From CAADGL01 sp964643885 (GTDB lineage Bacteria > Planctomycetota > Phycisphaerae > UBA1845 > Fen-1342): DNA of 64,000 nucleotides. The position numbers and the translations under genes are program-made. Positions 7,900 through 18,200 of this stretch are shown here, one piece after another (positions within the stretch are counted from its first letter, which is position 1; each line of letters starts with the position of its first letter). Below the pieces are notes generated by a model, which was not told the DNA's origin, did not search any database, and worked only from the letters and a program-made list of their open reading frames with translations. The DNA lies in contig CAZXUI010000015.1 of assembly GCA_964643885.1 (NCBI GenBank), positions 4,877 through 68,876 of the forward strand, given 5' to 3'.

Positions 7900-9633
7900 C
7901 TACGGGGCGGGCGCGATGTGGAGCTTGAGCTCGATGTCGCGGGCGCGCGGGCTGGAATAGCGCAGCGTCGCTTCGCCGGCGCCGGAGACGATCCATTGGA
8001 AGGTCTGGCGGCCCTCTCCGTCGATGCCGCCGTCGGCCCAGACTCGCTGCGGCTGATGCTCGAGGAACTCGAAGGGGGCGGTGAAGCGGTCGCGCAGCGT
8101 GCCGCCGGCGATGACGGTCAGGCCGTCGCCGGAGATCTCGGCGTAGTCGCGCGGGCCGTAGCCGCGGCGGCGGCCCTGCTCGGTCACCGTGGGGATGAGC
8201 CGGCGGTTGAGCACGTCCGCGCGGATGCGCGAGAGGCCGCCGCCCAGGGGCGTCACCTCGGGCTCGGACCACTCGAGCAGCGGCATGTGCGAGGCGTGAT
8301 ACATGGTGAAGGCGAAGTTGCGGTGGCACTCCTCCTCGAGCTTGAAGGCGGGCGGCACGCGGCCGGTCCATTTCGACCAGCCGCCGATCTCGATCCTGCC
8401 GTAGACGGGGTGGTCGAAGGGTTTCCAGCGCGTATAGGACTGGCCGAACAGGAGCATGTCATCGAAGGCGTAGCGCTGGGCGGGCGAGGCGCGTTCGGCG
8501 CTGTCGTAGTACTTGTTGGGCGTCCAGAGCTCGTTGGTGAAGCTGATGATGCCCAGGTCCTCCGCGGTCCAGTTCACGAAGCCGCCGTGCACGGTGTACA
8601 GGTCCTGCCAGATGATCATGTAGCGGTAGAAGGGCAGAATCTGCTCGCCGCGGCGGCCGATGTGGTCGTAGACGGCGATGTCGCGGCGGTCGTATTCGAC
8701 GTAGCGGGCGCCCGGGCCGCGCAGGATCATGCCGCCGGAGTTGTGATAGGCCTGGACGGCGGCGATGTTCGGCCGGGCGAGGATGAAGTCGGCGATGCAC
8801 TTCGACTCGGGCAGGCTGAGCGGGAACTCGCCGGCGCCGAACTGGATGTAGTTGGGCTGCCAGTCGGCCGGCCAGTTGCGGTTGGTGTCGTAGCCGCCCG
8901 GGCCGTCCTCGTTGATCTGGCCATCGCCGTCGTCGTCGATGCCTTCGAGGCCGAGCCGCTCATAGCGCTTGAATTCGCCCCGCGCTTCGGGCTCGACGCG
9001 GATGAGCATGCGCGGGTCCTCGGGTGATTCGCGCCAGCCGCCGTTGGGGTCCTCGCGGCGCATTTCGAGGAGCAGGCCGTCGCCGTCCAGGTCGTTCGGC
9101 GGGTCCTCGTCGAACAGGCCGTCACCGTCGTTGTCGGTCGGTTTCTGGCCGCCGCGGGAGGAGCTGGCGGTGTTCGGCTCGTCGAACCAGTAGGCGCGGC
9201 CGTCGGGGTTGACCATGGGGATGAAATAGAACGAGCAGCGGTCGATCAGCTCGGTGAGGTTCTCGACGCGGCCGTGGCTCTTGGTGAGATACCAGATGGT
9301 GTAGAGCACGACCTCGCTTCCCTGCACCTCGTTGCCGTGGATGTTGGCGTCGATGTACATGGCCGGCTTGGCGTCGTGCGGGCCGGTGCCGGCGTTGTTG
9401 AGGGTGAGGGCCCACATGTCGCGGCCCTGGACGCTTTTGCCGATCGACTCCATCGTCAGCAGGTTCGGATAGGCGTCGACCAGGCGGCGGCAGATGTCGA
9501 CGACTTCGTCGTAGGTGTAGAGCCGGTTCCAGGTGATGTTGACGCGGCTTTCGTATTGATAGCCGTCCTGGGCGAGGCTCGCGGCGGGGAAGAGCAGCAG
9601 CAGCGGCAGAAGCGGGCACGTTCTCCGGATCAT
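7900..9633 (-). CDS. Secreted zinc carboxypeptidase, peptidase family M14
   Basis: 577 residues with a signal peptide (LLPLLLLFPAASLAQ). It should hydrolyse C-terminal residues of peptides or proteins outside the cytoplasm. The metal-binding HxxE motif is present as DANIHGNE, the third zinc ligand as AYHNSGG, and the catalytic Glu as FTNELW, so the active site looks complete. Between them sits an insert with two DxDxDG-type calcium-loop motifs (TDNDGDGLFDED and GIDDDGDGQINED), then the family's TNRNWP substrate-binding segment. A C-terminal beta-rich domain follows. It is separated by only 3 bases from the upstream paralogue on the same strand, so the two form an operon. Substrate is not predictable. 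Confidence 0.93.
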   Translation of the reverse strand: MIRRTCPLLPLLLLFPAASLAQDGYQYESRVNITWNRLYTYDEVVDICRRLVDAYPNLLTMESIGKSVQGRDMWALTLNNAGTGPHDAKPAMYIDANIHGNEVQGSEVVLYTIWYLTKSHGRVENLTELIDRCSFYFIPMVNPDGRAYWFDEPNTASSSRGGQKPTDNDGDGLFDEDPPNDLDGDGLLLEMRREDPNGGWRESPEDPRMLIRVEPEARGEFKRYERLGLEGIDDDGDGQINEDGPGGYDTNRNWPADWQPNYIQFGAGEFPLSLPESKCIADFILARPNIAAVQAYHNSGGMILRGPGARYVEYDRRDIAVYDHIGRRGEQILPFYRYMIIWQDLYTVHGGFVNWTAEDLGIISFTNELWTPNKYYDSAERASPAQRYAFDDMLLFGQSYTRWKPFDHPVYGRIEIGGWSKWTGRVPPAFKLEEECHRNFAFTMYHASHMPLLEWSEPEVTPLGGGLSRIRADVLNRRLIPTVTEQGRRRGYGPRDYAEISGDGLTVIAGGTLRDRFTAPFEFLEHQPQRVWADGGIDGEGRQTFQWIVSGAGEATLRYSSPRARDIELKLHIAPAP

Positions 9634-9636
9634 GAC

Positions 9637-11703
9637 TTACTCCTGGCCGTCTTTCGAGTCGGGCAGCCGGATGCTGACGGTCCACTCCCCGTGCATGCGG
9701 TGGACGACGTGGAAGGCGATGTCCTGGCCGGATTCGCCGCGGATCAGCCACGTCAGCTCGGCCGCGCCGCCGTTGCCGTCGAGGTTGGCGATGCGCTCGA
9801 TGCGGCGGCCGCCGAGGATGCGGTCGGCGTCGAGCTCCGGGCGGATGGCAAAGCCGGGGAAGCGGGCGTGGCGCGCGGCGGCGAGCGAAGTTGGCAGCGT
9901 GCCGTCGTTGGTGACGCGCAGCTCGACCCGCCAGACGCCCCCGCCTTCGTGCCTGATCTCGCCGGGCTCGATGCGGATGGCCGGCAGCCAGCGGCAGAGC
10001 TCGGCCAGCACATCTGCCTGAGCAGTGGCGATCGAATCGAGCTCGGCCGCGGGCGGGCAGGTTGTGAAATAGGGTCGCAGGCCGCCGACTTCGACGCGTC
10101 CGAACTCGGGGTGATCGACGGGCTGCCATTCGAGCCAACCGGCGCCGCCGCGCTGCTGGTCGCTGTATTCGAGCCAGCTCTTGAGGGCCTTGGAGGCCTG
10201 CACCGCCGCGGTGAGCGGGTCGTCGCCCGCCGAGTCGGGCAGGTCGCCGCCGCGCGGGCCGGGTGGGCGGCCGTCCGGCGGGCCGCCGGGTCCGCCGCGC
10301 CGGCCGCCTCGGATCGCACGCTGGCCGGCCTGCGGATTGGCCTGGCCGTTCGCTGCGGCCGGCGGATCGTCTGTGGAGCTGTCCGCCGCGTCAGTCGGAT
10401 CGGCCGGCGCGGCTTCGGTGGCCGCGGGCTGTGAGTCGGTGGGTTGGGAATCCGCGGGTTGGGAGTCGGTCGGCTTGTCGGCTTTCTCGGGCACCCACCA
10501 GAGCGAGGTTGCGAGCGTGAAGATGCCGCGCTGCGCGTAGAGCCAGGCGTAGAGCGTGCCGGCCGGGCTCGCGCCGGGACCGGCCTTGAGCGAGGTCTGC
10601 TCGCGGAAGCGCTCGGCGAGGTGCTCGTAGAGGGCGACGTCGTCGGGGTGCAGATCGCGGTAGCTCTCGCCGTCGGGGCCGCGGTCGCGGCCCTTGGGCA
10701 CGCTGACGATGTTGTCGTGGCGGCCGAAGACGAGGGCGGCCGCGATGCGCGGGTTTTCGACGACGCGCTCGGCGAGCGCGCGGGTGGCCGGCTCGGAGAG
10801 CTGATGCGGGCCCGTTTCGGGCGGGCCGGGCTCATAGAGGTGCGGCCAGTTGCGGTCGAGGTCGACGCGGCCGGGGCCGTCTTCGTTGATCTGTCCGTCG
10901 CCGTCGTCGTCGATTCCCTCGGAAAGGAGTCGGTACTGGCCGCGCTGGCCTTTGGATCGGTCCGCGCGGCGGAGCATGCGGGGGTCGTCGGTATCGGGGA
11001 GCCAGTCGCCGAGCGGGTCGGGGATGCGCATGACGCCGATCCAGCCGTCGCCGTTGAGGTCGTTGGGGCCGTCTTCGTCGGCGGCCCCGTCACGGTCTTC
11101 GTCGATGGGACGGGCGTTGCCGCGGAGGGCGCTGCGCGGGGCGGCGAAGAAGCGTTCGATGCCGTCGGGGTCGAGGCAGGGGATGACCCAGAGCGTGAAA
11201 CGGGCGAGGGCGGTGGCGGTGTCGCCCTGTGGCTCGTTGCGGACGCGCTCGGTGATCTGCGTAAGGATACGGGTGGCGGTTTCGCTGCTGGCGGGCGTGT
11301 CGGCGTCGACTCCGGCGACGATGAGGATGACGGGGCGGCGGTCGGCCGGCAGGGCGCCGGGGGCGGCGAATTGGACGAGCCAGATGTCGCGGCCCAGATG
11401 CGAGCTGGCGAGGGCTTCGAGGCGGATGGTGTCGGGGTGGGTGGCGGCGAGTGTGCGGAGAGCTTCGGAGCGGTCGGCGTGGTTGTGATAGCCGTGTGTG
11501 AGGTCTTCGGACGTCGTGGTTTGGGACTCGGTCGTCTGTGCGTTGGCCGGCACGGGCAAGCTGCGCTTGCCCATGGCACCCGCGCGCTCGCCCACGGCCG
11601 CCGTGAAAACGGCCGAGGGGCCGGCGAGCAGGGCGGCCAGAGTGATGGCGGTAAGTGCTTGAGTGAAATGATGTTGTGTAGCGATCGGGCGGTGTGGCTG
11701 CAT
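9637..11703 (-). CDS. Degenerate M14 carboxypeptidase paralogue, probably catalytically dead
   Basis: 688 residues with an N-terminal signal (ALTAITLAALLAGPSA). It aligns with the downstream M14 enzyme along its length, including the calcium-loop insert (GIDDDGDGQINEDGPG) and DRNWP segment. The zinc motif IHGNE is replaced by VDADT, the third ligand region YHNSGG by FGRHDN, and the catalytic TNELW by ATSLW. All three functional positions are therefore lost while the fold is kept. It also carries a long Gln/Pro/Ser-rich spacer (repeats of QPADSQPTDSQ) and a Gly/Arg/Pro-rich tract (GGRRGGPGGPPDGRPPGPRG) not found in its partner. A short palindrome is translated just after the signal peptide (see repeat at 11551). 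It may be a binding or chaperone-like pseudoenzyme. First gene of the two-gene operon. Confidence 0.88.
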   Translation of the reverse strand: MQPHRPIATQHHFTQALTAITLAALLAGPSAVFTAAVGERAGAMGKRSLPVPANAQTTESQTTTSEDLTHGYHNHADRSEALRTLAATHPDTIRLEALASSHLGRDIWLVQFAAPGALPADRRPVILIVAGVDADTPASSETATRILTQITERVRNEPQGDTATALARFTLWVIPCLDPDGIERFFAAPRSALRGNARPIDEDRDGAADEDGPNDLNGDGWIGVMRIPDPLGDWLPDTDDPRMLRRADRSKGQRGQYRLLSEGIDDDGDGQINEDGPGRVDLDRNWPHLYEPGPPETGPHQLSEPATRALAERVVENPRIAAALVFGRHDNIVSVPKGRDRGPDGESYRDLHPDDVALYEHLAERFREQTSLKAGPGASPAGTLYAWLYAQRGIFTLATSLWWVPEKADKPTDSQPADSQPTDSQPAATEAAPADPTDAADSSTDDPPAAANGQANPQAGQRAIRGGRRGGPGGPPDGRPPGPRGGDLPDSAGDDPLTAAVQASKALKSWLEYSDQQRGGAGWLEWQPVDHPEFGRVEVGGLRPYFTTCPPAAELDSIATAQADVLAELCRWLPAIRIEPGEIRHEGGGVWRVELRVTNDGTLPTSLAAARHARFPGFAIRPELDADRILGGRRIERIANLDGNGGAAELTWLIRGESGQDIAFHVVHRMHGEWTVSIRLPDSKDGQE
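11551..11577. repeat. Palindrome GGGCAAGC-TGC-GCTTGCCC inside a coding region
   Basis: A perfect 8-bp stem with a 3-base loop at 11554-11572, flanked by CAC and ATGGC. On the minus strand it is read in frame in the degenerate M14 gene as GAMGKRSLPVPA, just after the signal peptide. A diverged relative is at 63288-63316. Confidence 0.65.
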
Positions 11704-11930
11704 GCTCGGAATCCGTCTGTGTGTACGTGAGAGGCGTCAATCGAATCAACCGGAGTCGGACCGCGACGCGGGCGATTGTAACGCTCTGGACGGCCGCCGG
11801 CTGCGGTGGCGGTCGGAATTCGAGTTACAATTCGCTGCTCTGCGACATTCGCAAATCCGCGGTCTGCGGCGGCCGCGTCGGGGGTTCACCGGCCAGTTCG
11901 GTCTCCGCCGGCGCGGGTGAGGAAGTGGCG

Positions 11931-12515
11931 ATGGATACGACCCGCGTCTCGCTGCTTGCGCGCGTCAGGAATCCGCAGGACGCGGCCGCCTGGCACGAAT
12001 TCAACCGCATCTATTTTCCGCTGATTTTCCGCTATGCGCGGGCGCGGGGGCTCTCGCGGGCCGACGCCGACGACATCGCGCAGGAGTGCATGGTCTCGAT
12101 CAACCGCCACCTGGTCGGCTTCGTGCACGACCGCCGCAAGGGCACCTTCAAGCGCTGGCTGCGGACGATGGTGAACCGCAAGGTGATCGACCTGTTCCGC
12201 CGCCGGCGGCCGGCGCTGCCGGGATCGGCCGTGCTGAATCGGCTGATCGAGGTGGAGGACGAGGGGCGGTCGCTCTGGGAGCGGCAGTGGGAGAAAGAGC
12301 ACCTGATGTATTGCCTGGAGCGGGTGCGTGAGGAAGTGGCGGAACGGACGTATGAGGCATTCGTGCAGTATGCGCTAATGGACCGGCCGCCGGCGGATAT
12401 TGCGGGCGAGCTGGGGATGACGGTTAACCAGTTGTACAACATCAAGTTGCGCGTGCGCAAGCGGCTCGGTGAGCTGATGGCGGAGCATTTCGGGGACGAG
12501 GCGGCGGAGTATTGA
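11931..12515 (+). CDS. ECF-like RNA polymerase sigma factor
   Basis: 194 residues from the ATG at 11931, with GAGGAAG about 7 bases upstream. Sigma-70 region 2 is visible as FNRIYFPLIFRYARARGL and ADADDIAQECMVSINRHL with the following KGTFKRWLRTMVNRKVIDLF. Region 4 is at the C-terminus: RPPADIAGELGMTVNQLYNIKLRVRKRL, a helix-turn-helix for the -35 element. No anti-sigma gene is adjacent. Instead a Ser/Thr kinase gene follows 88 bases downstream, the arrangement known for planctomycete ECF sigma factors thought to be controlled by kinases. That regulatory link is inferred from position. AT-richer stretches with TACAAT at 11775-11780 (minus) and 11826-11831 (plus) lie in the divergent gap upstream. 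Confidence 0.9.
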   Translation: MDTTRVSLLARVRNPQDAAAWHEFNRIYFPLIFRYARARGLSRADADDIAQECMVSINRHLVGFVHDRRKGTFKRWLRTMVNRKVIDLFRRRRPALPGSAVLNRLIEVEDEGRSLWERQWEKEHLMYCLERVREEVAERTYEAFVQYALMDRPPADIAGELGMTVNQLYNIKLRVRKRLGELMAEHFGDEAAEY

Positions 12516-12603
12516 GGGCACGTTGCGGGGGCCGTGAAGGGGAAGAGTCGGCGGCGCCGGACGGTGCACGTTCGGCGCCGTCGGCCTCTGGAGAGCGGGC
12601 CGA

Positions 12604-15114
12604 TTGAGCGACCATCCGGAGAGCGACTTTTTTGAGCTGCTGCGCGAGGCGGCCGGCGATGAGCCGGTTCCGCCACTTCGGCCGCCGGGCGGGGCGGAGG
12701 CGGCGGAGGAGCCGCCGGGCGGATTGCGGAACCTGCTGGGGGCGCGGGTAGGTCCGTTTCGCCTTCGGCGGGTACTGGGCGAAGGGGCGATGGGGGTCGT
12801 CTACGAGGCGGAACAGGCCACGCCGCGGCGGGTGGTGGCGCTGAAGATCGTGCGGCCGGAGGTGGCGACGCCGGAGACGCTTGGCCGGTTCGAGCGGGAG
12901 CTGCATGCACTGGCGCGGCTGTCTCATGCGGGGATTGCGCAGATCTACGAGGCGGGGACGCTGTCGACGGTGCAGGGGCCGCGGCCGTTCTTCGCGATGG
13001 AGCTGGTGAACGGGACTCCGCTGACGGACTTTGCAGCGCGGCGGCAGCTTTCGGTTCGGCAGCGGCTGGAGTTGATCGCGCGGGTGGCGGAGGCGGTGCA
13101 TCACGCACACCAGCGGGGGATTATTCATCGCGACCTGAAGCCGGCGAACGTGCTGGTCGTGGCCGAGGAAGGCGCCGGGCCGGTGGCGGCCGCGTGGCCG
13201 GGCTCGCTCAGCGCGGGGGCGCAGTCGAGCGGGGCGAGATCGCGGCGCGGGGCGGTGGAGCTGCATGCGCAGCCGAAGGTGCTGGATTTCGGGCTGGCGC
13301 TGGTGAGCGACGCGGATGTGCGGCTGACGCGGGCGGACGCGAACGTGGGGCAGATCATCGGCACGCTGGCGTACATGTCGCCGGAGCAGGCGGCGGGCGA
13401 TCCGGACGAGATCGATACGCGGTCGGATGTGTACTCGCTGGGGGTGATGCTGTTCGAGCTGCTGGCGGGCCAGCTTCCGTACGAGCTGCACGGGCGGCGG
13501 ATGCACGAGGCGCTGCGGATCATTGTGGATCATGCTCCGCTGCCGCTGAGTGCGGTCAGCCGGGCGCTGCGGGGGGATGTGGCGACGATCGTCGGCAAGG
13601 CGCTGGAGAAGGACCGGGAGCGGCGCTACGCGTCGGCGGCGGCGCTGGCGGACGACATTCGCCGGTATCTGAATGACGAGCCGATCGAGGCGCGGCCGGC
13701 GAGCATCGCGTACACGCTGCGAAAGCTGGCCCGCCGGCATCGCGGGCTGGTGGCGGGCTCGGCGATTGTCGCGGGGCTGCTGATCTACAGCGTGGTCGTG
13801 ACGGGCGTGCTGTATCTGTCGGAGGCGGCGCAGCGGAAGCGGGCGGAGGATGTGACCAGCTTCGTCTTTTTTCCAGTGACGCAGTTGCTCTACGGCGCGG
13901 CGGAGGGCGGCGGAATGCCGCTCGACGAGGATGTGCTCTCGTCGGTGGCGCAGTGGCTGGAACGCAGCGACCTGAGTCATCGGCCGGAGCTGGAGGCGGC
14001 CGTGCGGGCACAGCTCGGGCGGTCGTTCTATCTGCGCGGGAATCTGGCGGCCGCGTCGCCGCACCTGGAGCGGGCGCTGGAGATCCGCCGCGGGCTGCAT
14101 GAGGAGGATCATCCGTCCGTTGCGGCGAGCGTGGGGGACCTGGCGCTGCTGCGGCTGGGACAGCGCAGGCTGGACGAGGCGCAGGAACTGATCGAGCAGC
14201 AACTGGAGCTCCTGCGGGGCCAGCTTCCCGAGGCGCATCCGAAGATCGCCGAGGCGCTGGATCACCTGGGGTCGGTGCATTCGTGGCGCGGGGAGGTCGA
14301 GGAGGCGGTGCGGCACTACCGTGCCGCGCTGGCGATCCGGCGGCAGATCTGGCCGGGCGATCACGTCGAGGTGGCCGAAAGTCTGAACAACCTGGGCTGG
14401 CTGCTGGAGTCGAAGGGGCGGCTGGAGGAGGCGGAGCAGCCGCTGGCGGAGGCGTACGCGATGAAGCGGCGGCTTTACACGCTGCCGCATCGCTCGCTGG
14501 TGGAGACGGCCAACAACCTGGGGCGGTTGTATCGCGCGCGGGAGCAGTATGCCCAGGCCGAGCGCTTTTTTCAGCAGGCGCTGGCTGATGCGCGACAGCT
14601 CGAGGATTCGCTGCTGGTGGCGATCGTGGCGCGGAACCTGGGCGGGATGCTGGTGGATCTGGAGCGCTTCGACGAGGCCGAGCCGCTGCTGGTGGACTCG
14701 CACGACCGCATACGGGCTCTGAAGGGCAGCGAGCACGCGGACACGTTGTATGGGGCCGTGTTGCGGGCGCGGGTACATCTGGGCCGGGGCGAGCTGGCGG
14801 CGGCCGAGCCGCTGCTGACGGAGGCGGTGGAGAAATCGCGCGGCGTGCAGGCGACGGACTATCACTGGGTGGCGGTGGGGGAACTGGGTGAACTGCGGCG
14901 GTTGCAGCAGCGCTATGGGGAGGCGGAGTCGTCGCTGCGGGCGGCGGTCGAGGGACTGGAGAAGGGCGGGGCGTCGCCGCGGGCGATTCTGCGCGTGGCG
15001 GAGCGGCTGGTCGCGCTGTATGAGCAGTGGCAGGCGGCCGAGCCGGGCGAGTCTCGGGCGGCGAGCATCGAGACGTGGCGCGCGCGGGTGGCGGAGCTGC
15101 GCGGTGGCCGGTAG
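12604..15114 (+). CDS. Ser/Thr protein kinase with C-terminal TPR array
   Basis: 836 residues from a TTG start at 12604, chosen because GGAG at 12590-12593 lies 10 bases upstream. Kinase domain about residues 50-345: Gly loop LGEGAMGVVYEAE, VALKIV lysine, HRDLKPANV near 175, DFGLA near 228 and GTLAYMSPEQ. An Ala/Gly/Ser-rich insert of roughly 30 residues separates the HRDLKPANVLVV segment from VLDFG, longer than usual. A membrane helix lies at about 381-405. The external or periplasmic half (about 425-800) is a series of tetratricopeptide repeats of the 42-residue NB-ARC/kinesin-light-chain type (for example NNLGWLLESKGRLEEAEQ). It follows the sigma factor, its likely partner, and precedes a secreted peptidase. 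Confidence 0.92.
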   Translation: MSDHPESDFFELLREAAGDEPVPPLRPPGGAEAAEEPPGGLRNLLGARVGPFRLRRVLGEGAMGVVYEAEQATPRRVVALKIVRPEVATPETLGRFERELHALARLSHAGIAQIYEAGTLSTVQGPRPFFAMELVNGTPLTDFAARRQLSVRQRLELIARVAEAVHHAHQRGIIHRDLKPANVLVVAEEGAGPVAAAWPGSLSAGAQSSGARSRRGAVELHAQPKVLDFGLALVSDADVRLTRADANVGQIIGTLAYMSPEQAAGDPDEIDTRSDVYSLGVMLFELLAGQLPYELHGRRMHEALRIIVDHAPLPLSAVSRALRGDVATIVGKALEKDRERRYASAAALADDIRRYLNDEPIEARPASIAYTLRKLARRHRGLVAGSAIVAGLLIYSVVVTGVLYLSEAAQRKRAEDVTSFVFFPVTQLLYGAAEGGGMPLDEDVLSSVAQWLERSDLSHRPELEAAVRAQLGRSFYLRGNLAAASPHLERALEIRRGLHEEDHPSVAASVGDLALLRLGQRRLDEAQELIEQQLELLRGQLPEAHPKIAEALDHLGSVHSWRGEVEEAVRHYRAALAIRRQIWPGDHVEVAESLNNLGWLLESKGRLEEAEQPLAEAYAMKRRLYTLPHRSLVETANNLGRLYRAREQYAQAERFFQQALADARQLEDSLLVAIVARNLGGMLVDLERFDEAEPLLVDSHDRIRALKGSEHADTLYGAVLRARVHLGRGELAAAEPLLTEAVEKSRGVQATDYHWVAVGELGELRRLQQRYGEAESSLRAAVEGLEKGGASPRAILRVAERLVALYEQWQAAEPGESRAASIETWRARVAELRGGR

Positions 15115-15210
15115 CAGTGCTGCGAGCGGGCTCGTTGCCGCGGCCGGGTGAATCCGCTATTTGTGCACGCTCGGGCCGGGCCTGATCGGGGCCTGGTGGA
15201 GCGGAGACAA

Positions 15211-18200
15211 ATGGGCGGAACAGGCATGTCTGATCGGCGAATGCGGGGGTCGAATCGTTTGGTGGCGGCGTGGGCGGTCGTGGTCGCCGCGCTGGCGGCG
15301 CTGTGCGGGCCTGCCAGCGTGGCGCGGGCGGCAGCCGCGCAGGCGCGCGTCGAGGCGGAGGGGGATGAATCCGCGCTGCTGAGCGGCGTGCGGCAGCTCA
15401 CGTTCGAGGGCAAGCGGGCCGGCGAGGGCTACTTCAGCGCCGACGGCACGAAGCTCGTGTTTCAAAGCGAGCGTGAGCCGGATAACCCTTTCTACCAGAT
15501 CTATCTGCTCGACCTGGAGACCGGGGATACGAAGCGCGTTTCGCCCGGACACGGCAAGACGACGTGTGCCTGGATTCATCCGGGCGGACGGAAGGTGCTG
15601 TTCGCTTCGACGCATGCGGACCCGGCCGCACGCGAGAAGCAGAGGTCGGAGCTCGAGGCGCGCGCGAGCGGTAAGCAGCGCCGCTATGAGTGGGACTACG
15701 ACGAGCACTACGACCTGTACGAGGTGGAGCTGGCGAGCGGCGAGATGCGCGCGCTGGCTCCGGCGCGCGGCTATGACGCGGAAGGTTCGTGGTCACCGGA
15801 CGGGCAGTGGATCGCGTTCTCGTCGAACCGGCATGCGTACAGCGGGGAGCCGTCGGAGGAGGACCGCAAGCGTCTGGAGATCGATCCGTCGTACTTCCTG
15901 GATATCTACATCATGCGGGCGGACGGCAGCGGGCTGCGGCGGCTGACGGAAGTTCCGGGCTATGACGGCGGGCCGTTCTTCAGCGCGGACGGCCGGCGCA
16001 TCTGCTGGCGGCGCTTCTCGAAGGACGGGGCGACTGCCGAGATCTTCACGATGAACGTCGACGGCAGCGATCAGCGGCAGTTGACGTCGCTGGGGGCGAT
16101 GTCGTGGGCGCCCTATTTTCACCCGTCGGGCGAGTACCTGATCTTCACGACGAACCGGCACGGGTTTTCGAACTTCGAGCTGTATCTGGTCGATGCGGCC
16201 GGGCAGCGCGAGCCCGTGCGGGTCACGTACACGGACGGTTTCGACGGGCTGCCGGTCTTCTCGCCGGACGGACGGAAGCTGGCCTGGACGAGCACGCGGA
16301 CGCCGAATCGGGCGGCGCAGATTTTCCTGGCGGACTGGAATCATGAGCGGGCGGCGGCGCTGCTGCGCGGGGCGGGTCAGCGGGCGCAAGCGGCGGAGCC
16401 GGCGAAAGATGCCGTGCGGCCACCGGCGGAGCTCGCGGCGGCGATTCGGGCGGAGGATATCCGCGCGCACGTGGAGCGATTGACGGCCGAGGCGATGGCG
16501 GGTCGCGAGACGGGGACGGATGGTGAGCGGCTGGCGACGGAGTATGTCGCGGAATGCTTCCGGCGGTTCGGGCTGCGGCCGTGGGGCGGGGGCGACGGGT
16601 ATTTTCAGCCGTTCGAGTTCTCGGCGGGCGTGGCGCTGGGAGAGCAGAACGCACTGACGATTCACAGCGGCGGCGCGGGTGAGCAGAAGGCGGAGTCGCT
16701 CGCGCTCGACGAGTCGTGGCGGCCGCTGGCGATCTCGGCGAGCGGTGATTTTGATCCGGCCGACGTTGTCTTCGCCGGGTATGGGATCGTCGCGCCGGCC
16801 GGCGGCGGGCTGGAGGCGATGGACTCGTACGGCGAGCTGGACGTTGCGGGCAAGTGGGTGTTGGTGTTTCGCTACATGCCGGAGGAGCTGGAGGCGGCGC
16901 AGCGGCGGGAACTTGCGCGCTACAGCAGCACCCGGCACAAGGCGATGATCGCGCGCGACCGCGGGGCGGCGGGATTGATCGTCGTCAGCGGGCCGAACTC
17001 GAAGGTGCGCGAGCAGCTCGTGCCGCTGGAGACGGATGCGTCGCTGGGCGGGTCGAGCATTGCGGCCGTGTCGCTGGCGGATGCGGCGGCGGAGCGGCTG
17101 CTCGGCGCGTCGGGCAAGTCGCTCAAGGCCCTTCAGGATGCGCTGGATCGGGGCGAGGCGACGGCCGGTTTCGTGCTGGAGGGTGTGCAGATCGCGGCGA
17201 AGATCGAGGTGCGGCGGGTGCAGCGTACCGGCCGTAATGTGGTCGCGGTGTTGCCCGCGGACGACGAGGCGCGGGATCGGCCGGTGCTTGTGATCGGCGC
17301 ACACGTGGATCATCTGGGGCGGGGAGGGGGCGGGAATTCGCTGGCCAGGGAGGATGAGCGCGGCCAGGTGCATCACGGGGCGGATGACAACGCATCGGGC
17401 GTGGCGGCGATGCTGGAGCTGGCGCACTGGCTGGCGGAGCAGAAGCGCAGCGGCGAGCTGAGGCTTTCGCGGAGTGTCGTCTTCGCGGCGTGGTCGGGCG
17501 AGGAGCTGGGGCTGCTCGGGTCGAAGCACTTCGTCGATCAGCTCGCGTCGGGCGGGGCGGGCTCGGCGGAGCTGCGCGGCAAAGTCGCGGCATACCTGAA
17601 CTTCGACATGGTCGGCCGGCTGGACAAGTCGTTGATTGTCCAGGCGGTCGGTTCGAGCACGTTCTGGCGGGGTGAGATCGAGCGGCGGAATGTGCCGGTC
17701 GGGCTGCCGCTGACGCTGAGCGACGATGCCTATCTGCCGACGGATGCCACGTCGTTCTATCTGAAGGGCGTGCCGGTGCTGGCGGCGTTCACGGGCTCGC
17801 ACGAGGACTATCACACGCCGCGCGACACGGCCGAGAAGCTCAACTATGAGGGAGCGGCGAAGATCGCGCGGCTGTTCGGGCTGATCGGCCGCAGCATCGC
17901 GAGCGGCGAGCAGGCGCCGGAGTACGTGGCTCAGGCACGGCCGGCGGGCGGGGCGCCGCGCGGACAGATGCGGGTCTACCTGGGCACGATTCCGGACTAC
18001 GGCGAGAGCCCGATTCCCGGCGTGAAGCTCTCGGGCGTGAGCAAGGGCGGGCCGGCGGAGAAGGCGGGGCTTGAGGGCGGAGACATCATCGTCGAGCTGG
18101 CGGGCAGGAAGGTAGAGAACATCTACGATTTCATGTACGCGCTCGATGCGCTCAAGATCGGGCAGGAGAGCGAGGTGGTCGTCGTGCGCGGGCAGGAGCG

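Noticed and set aside
12442..14865. Long minus-strand frame of about 807 codons
   Set aside because: Antisense to the kinase-TPR gene, whose motifs are unambiguous.
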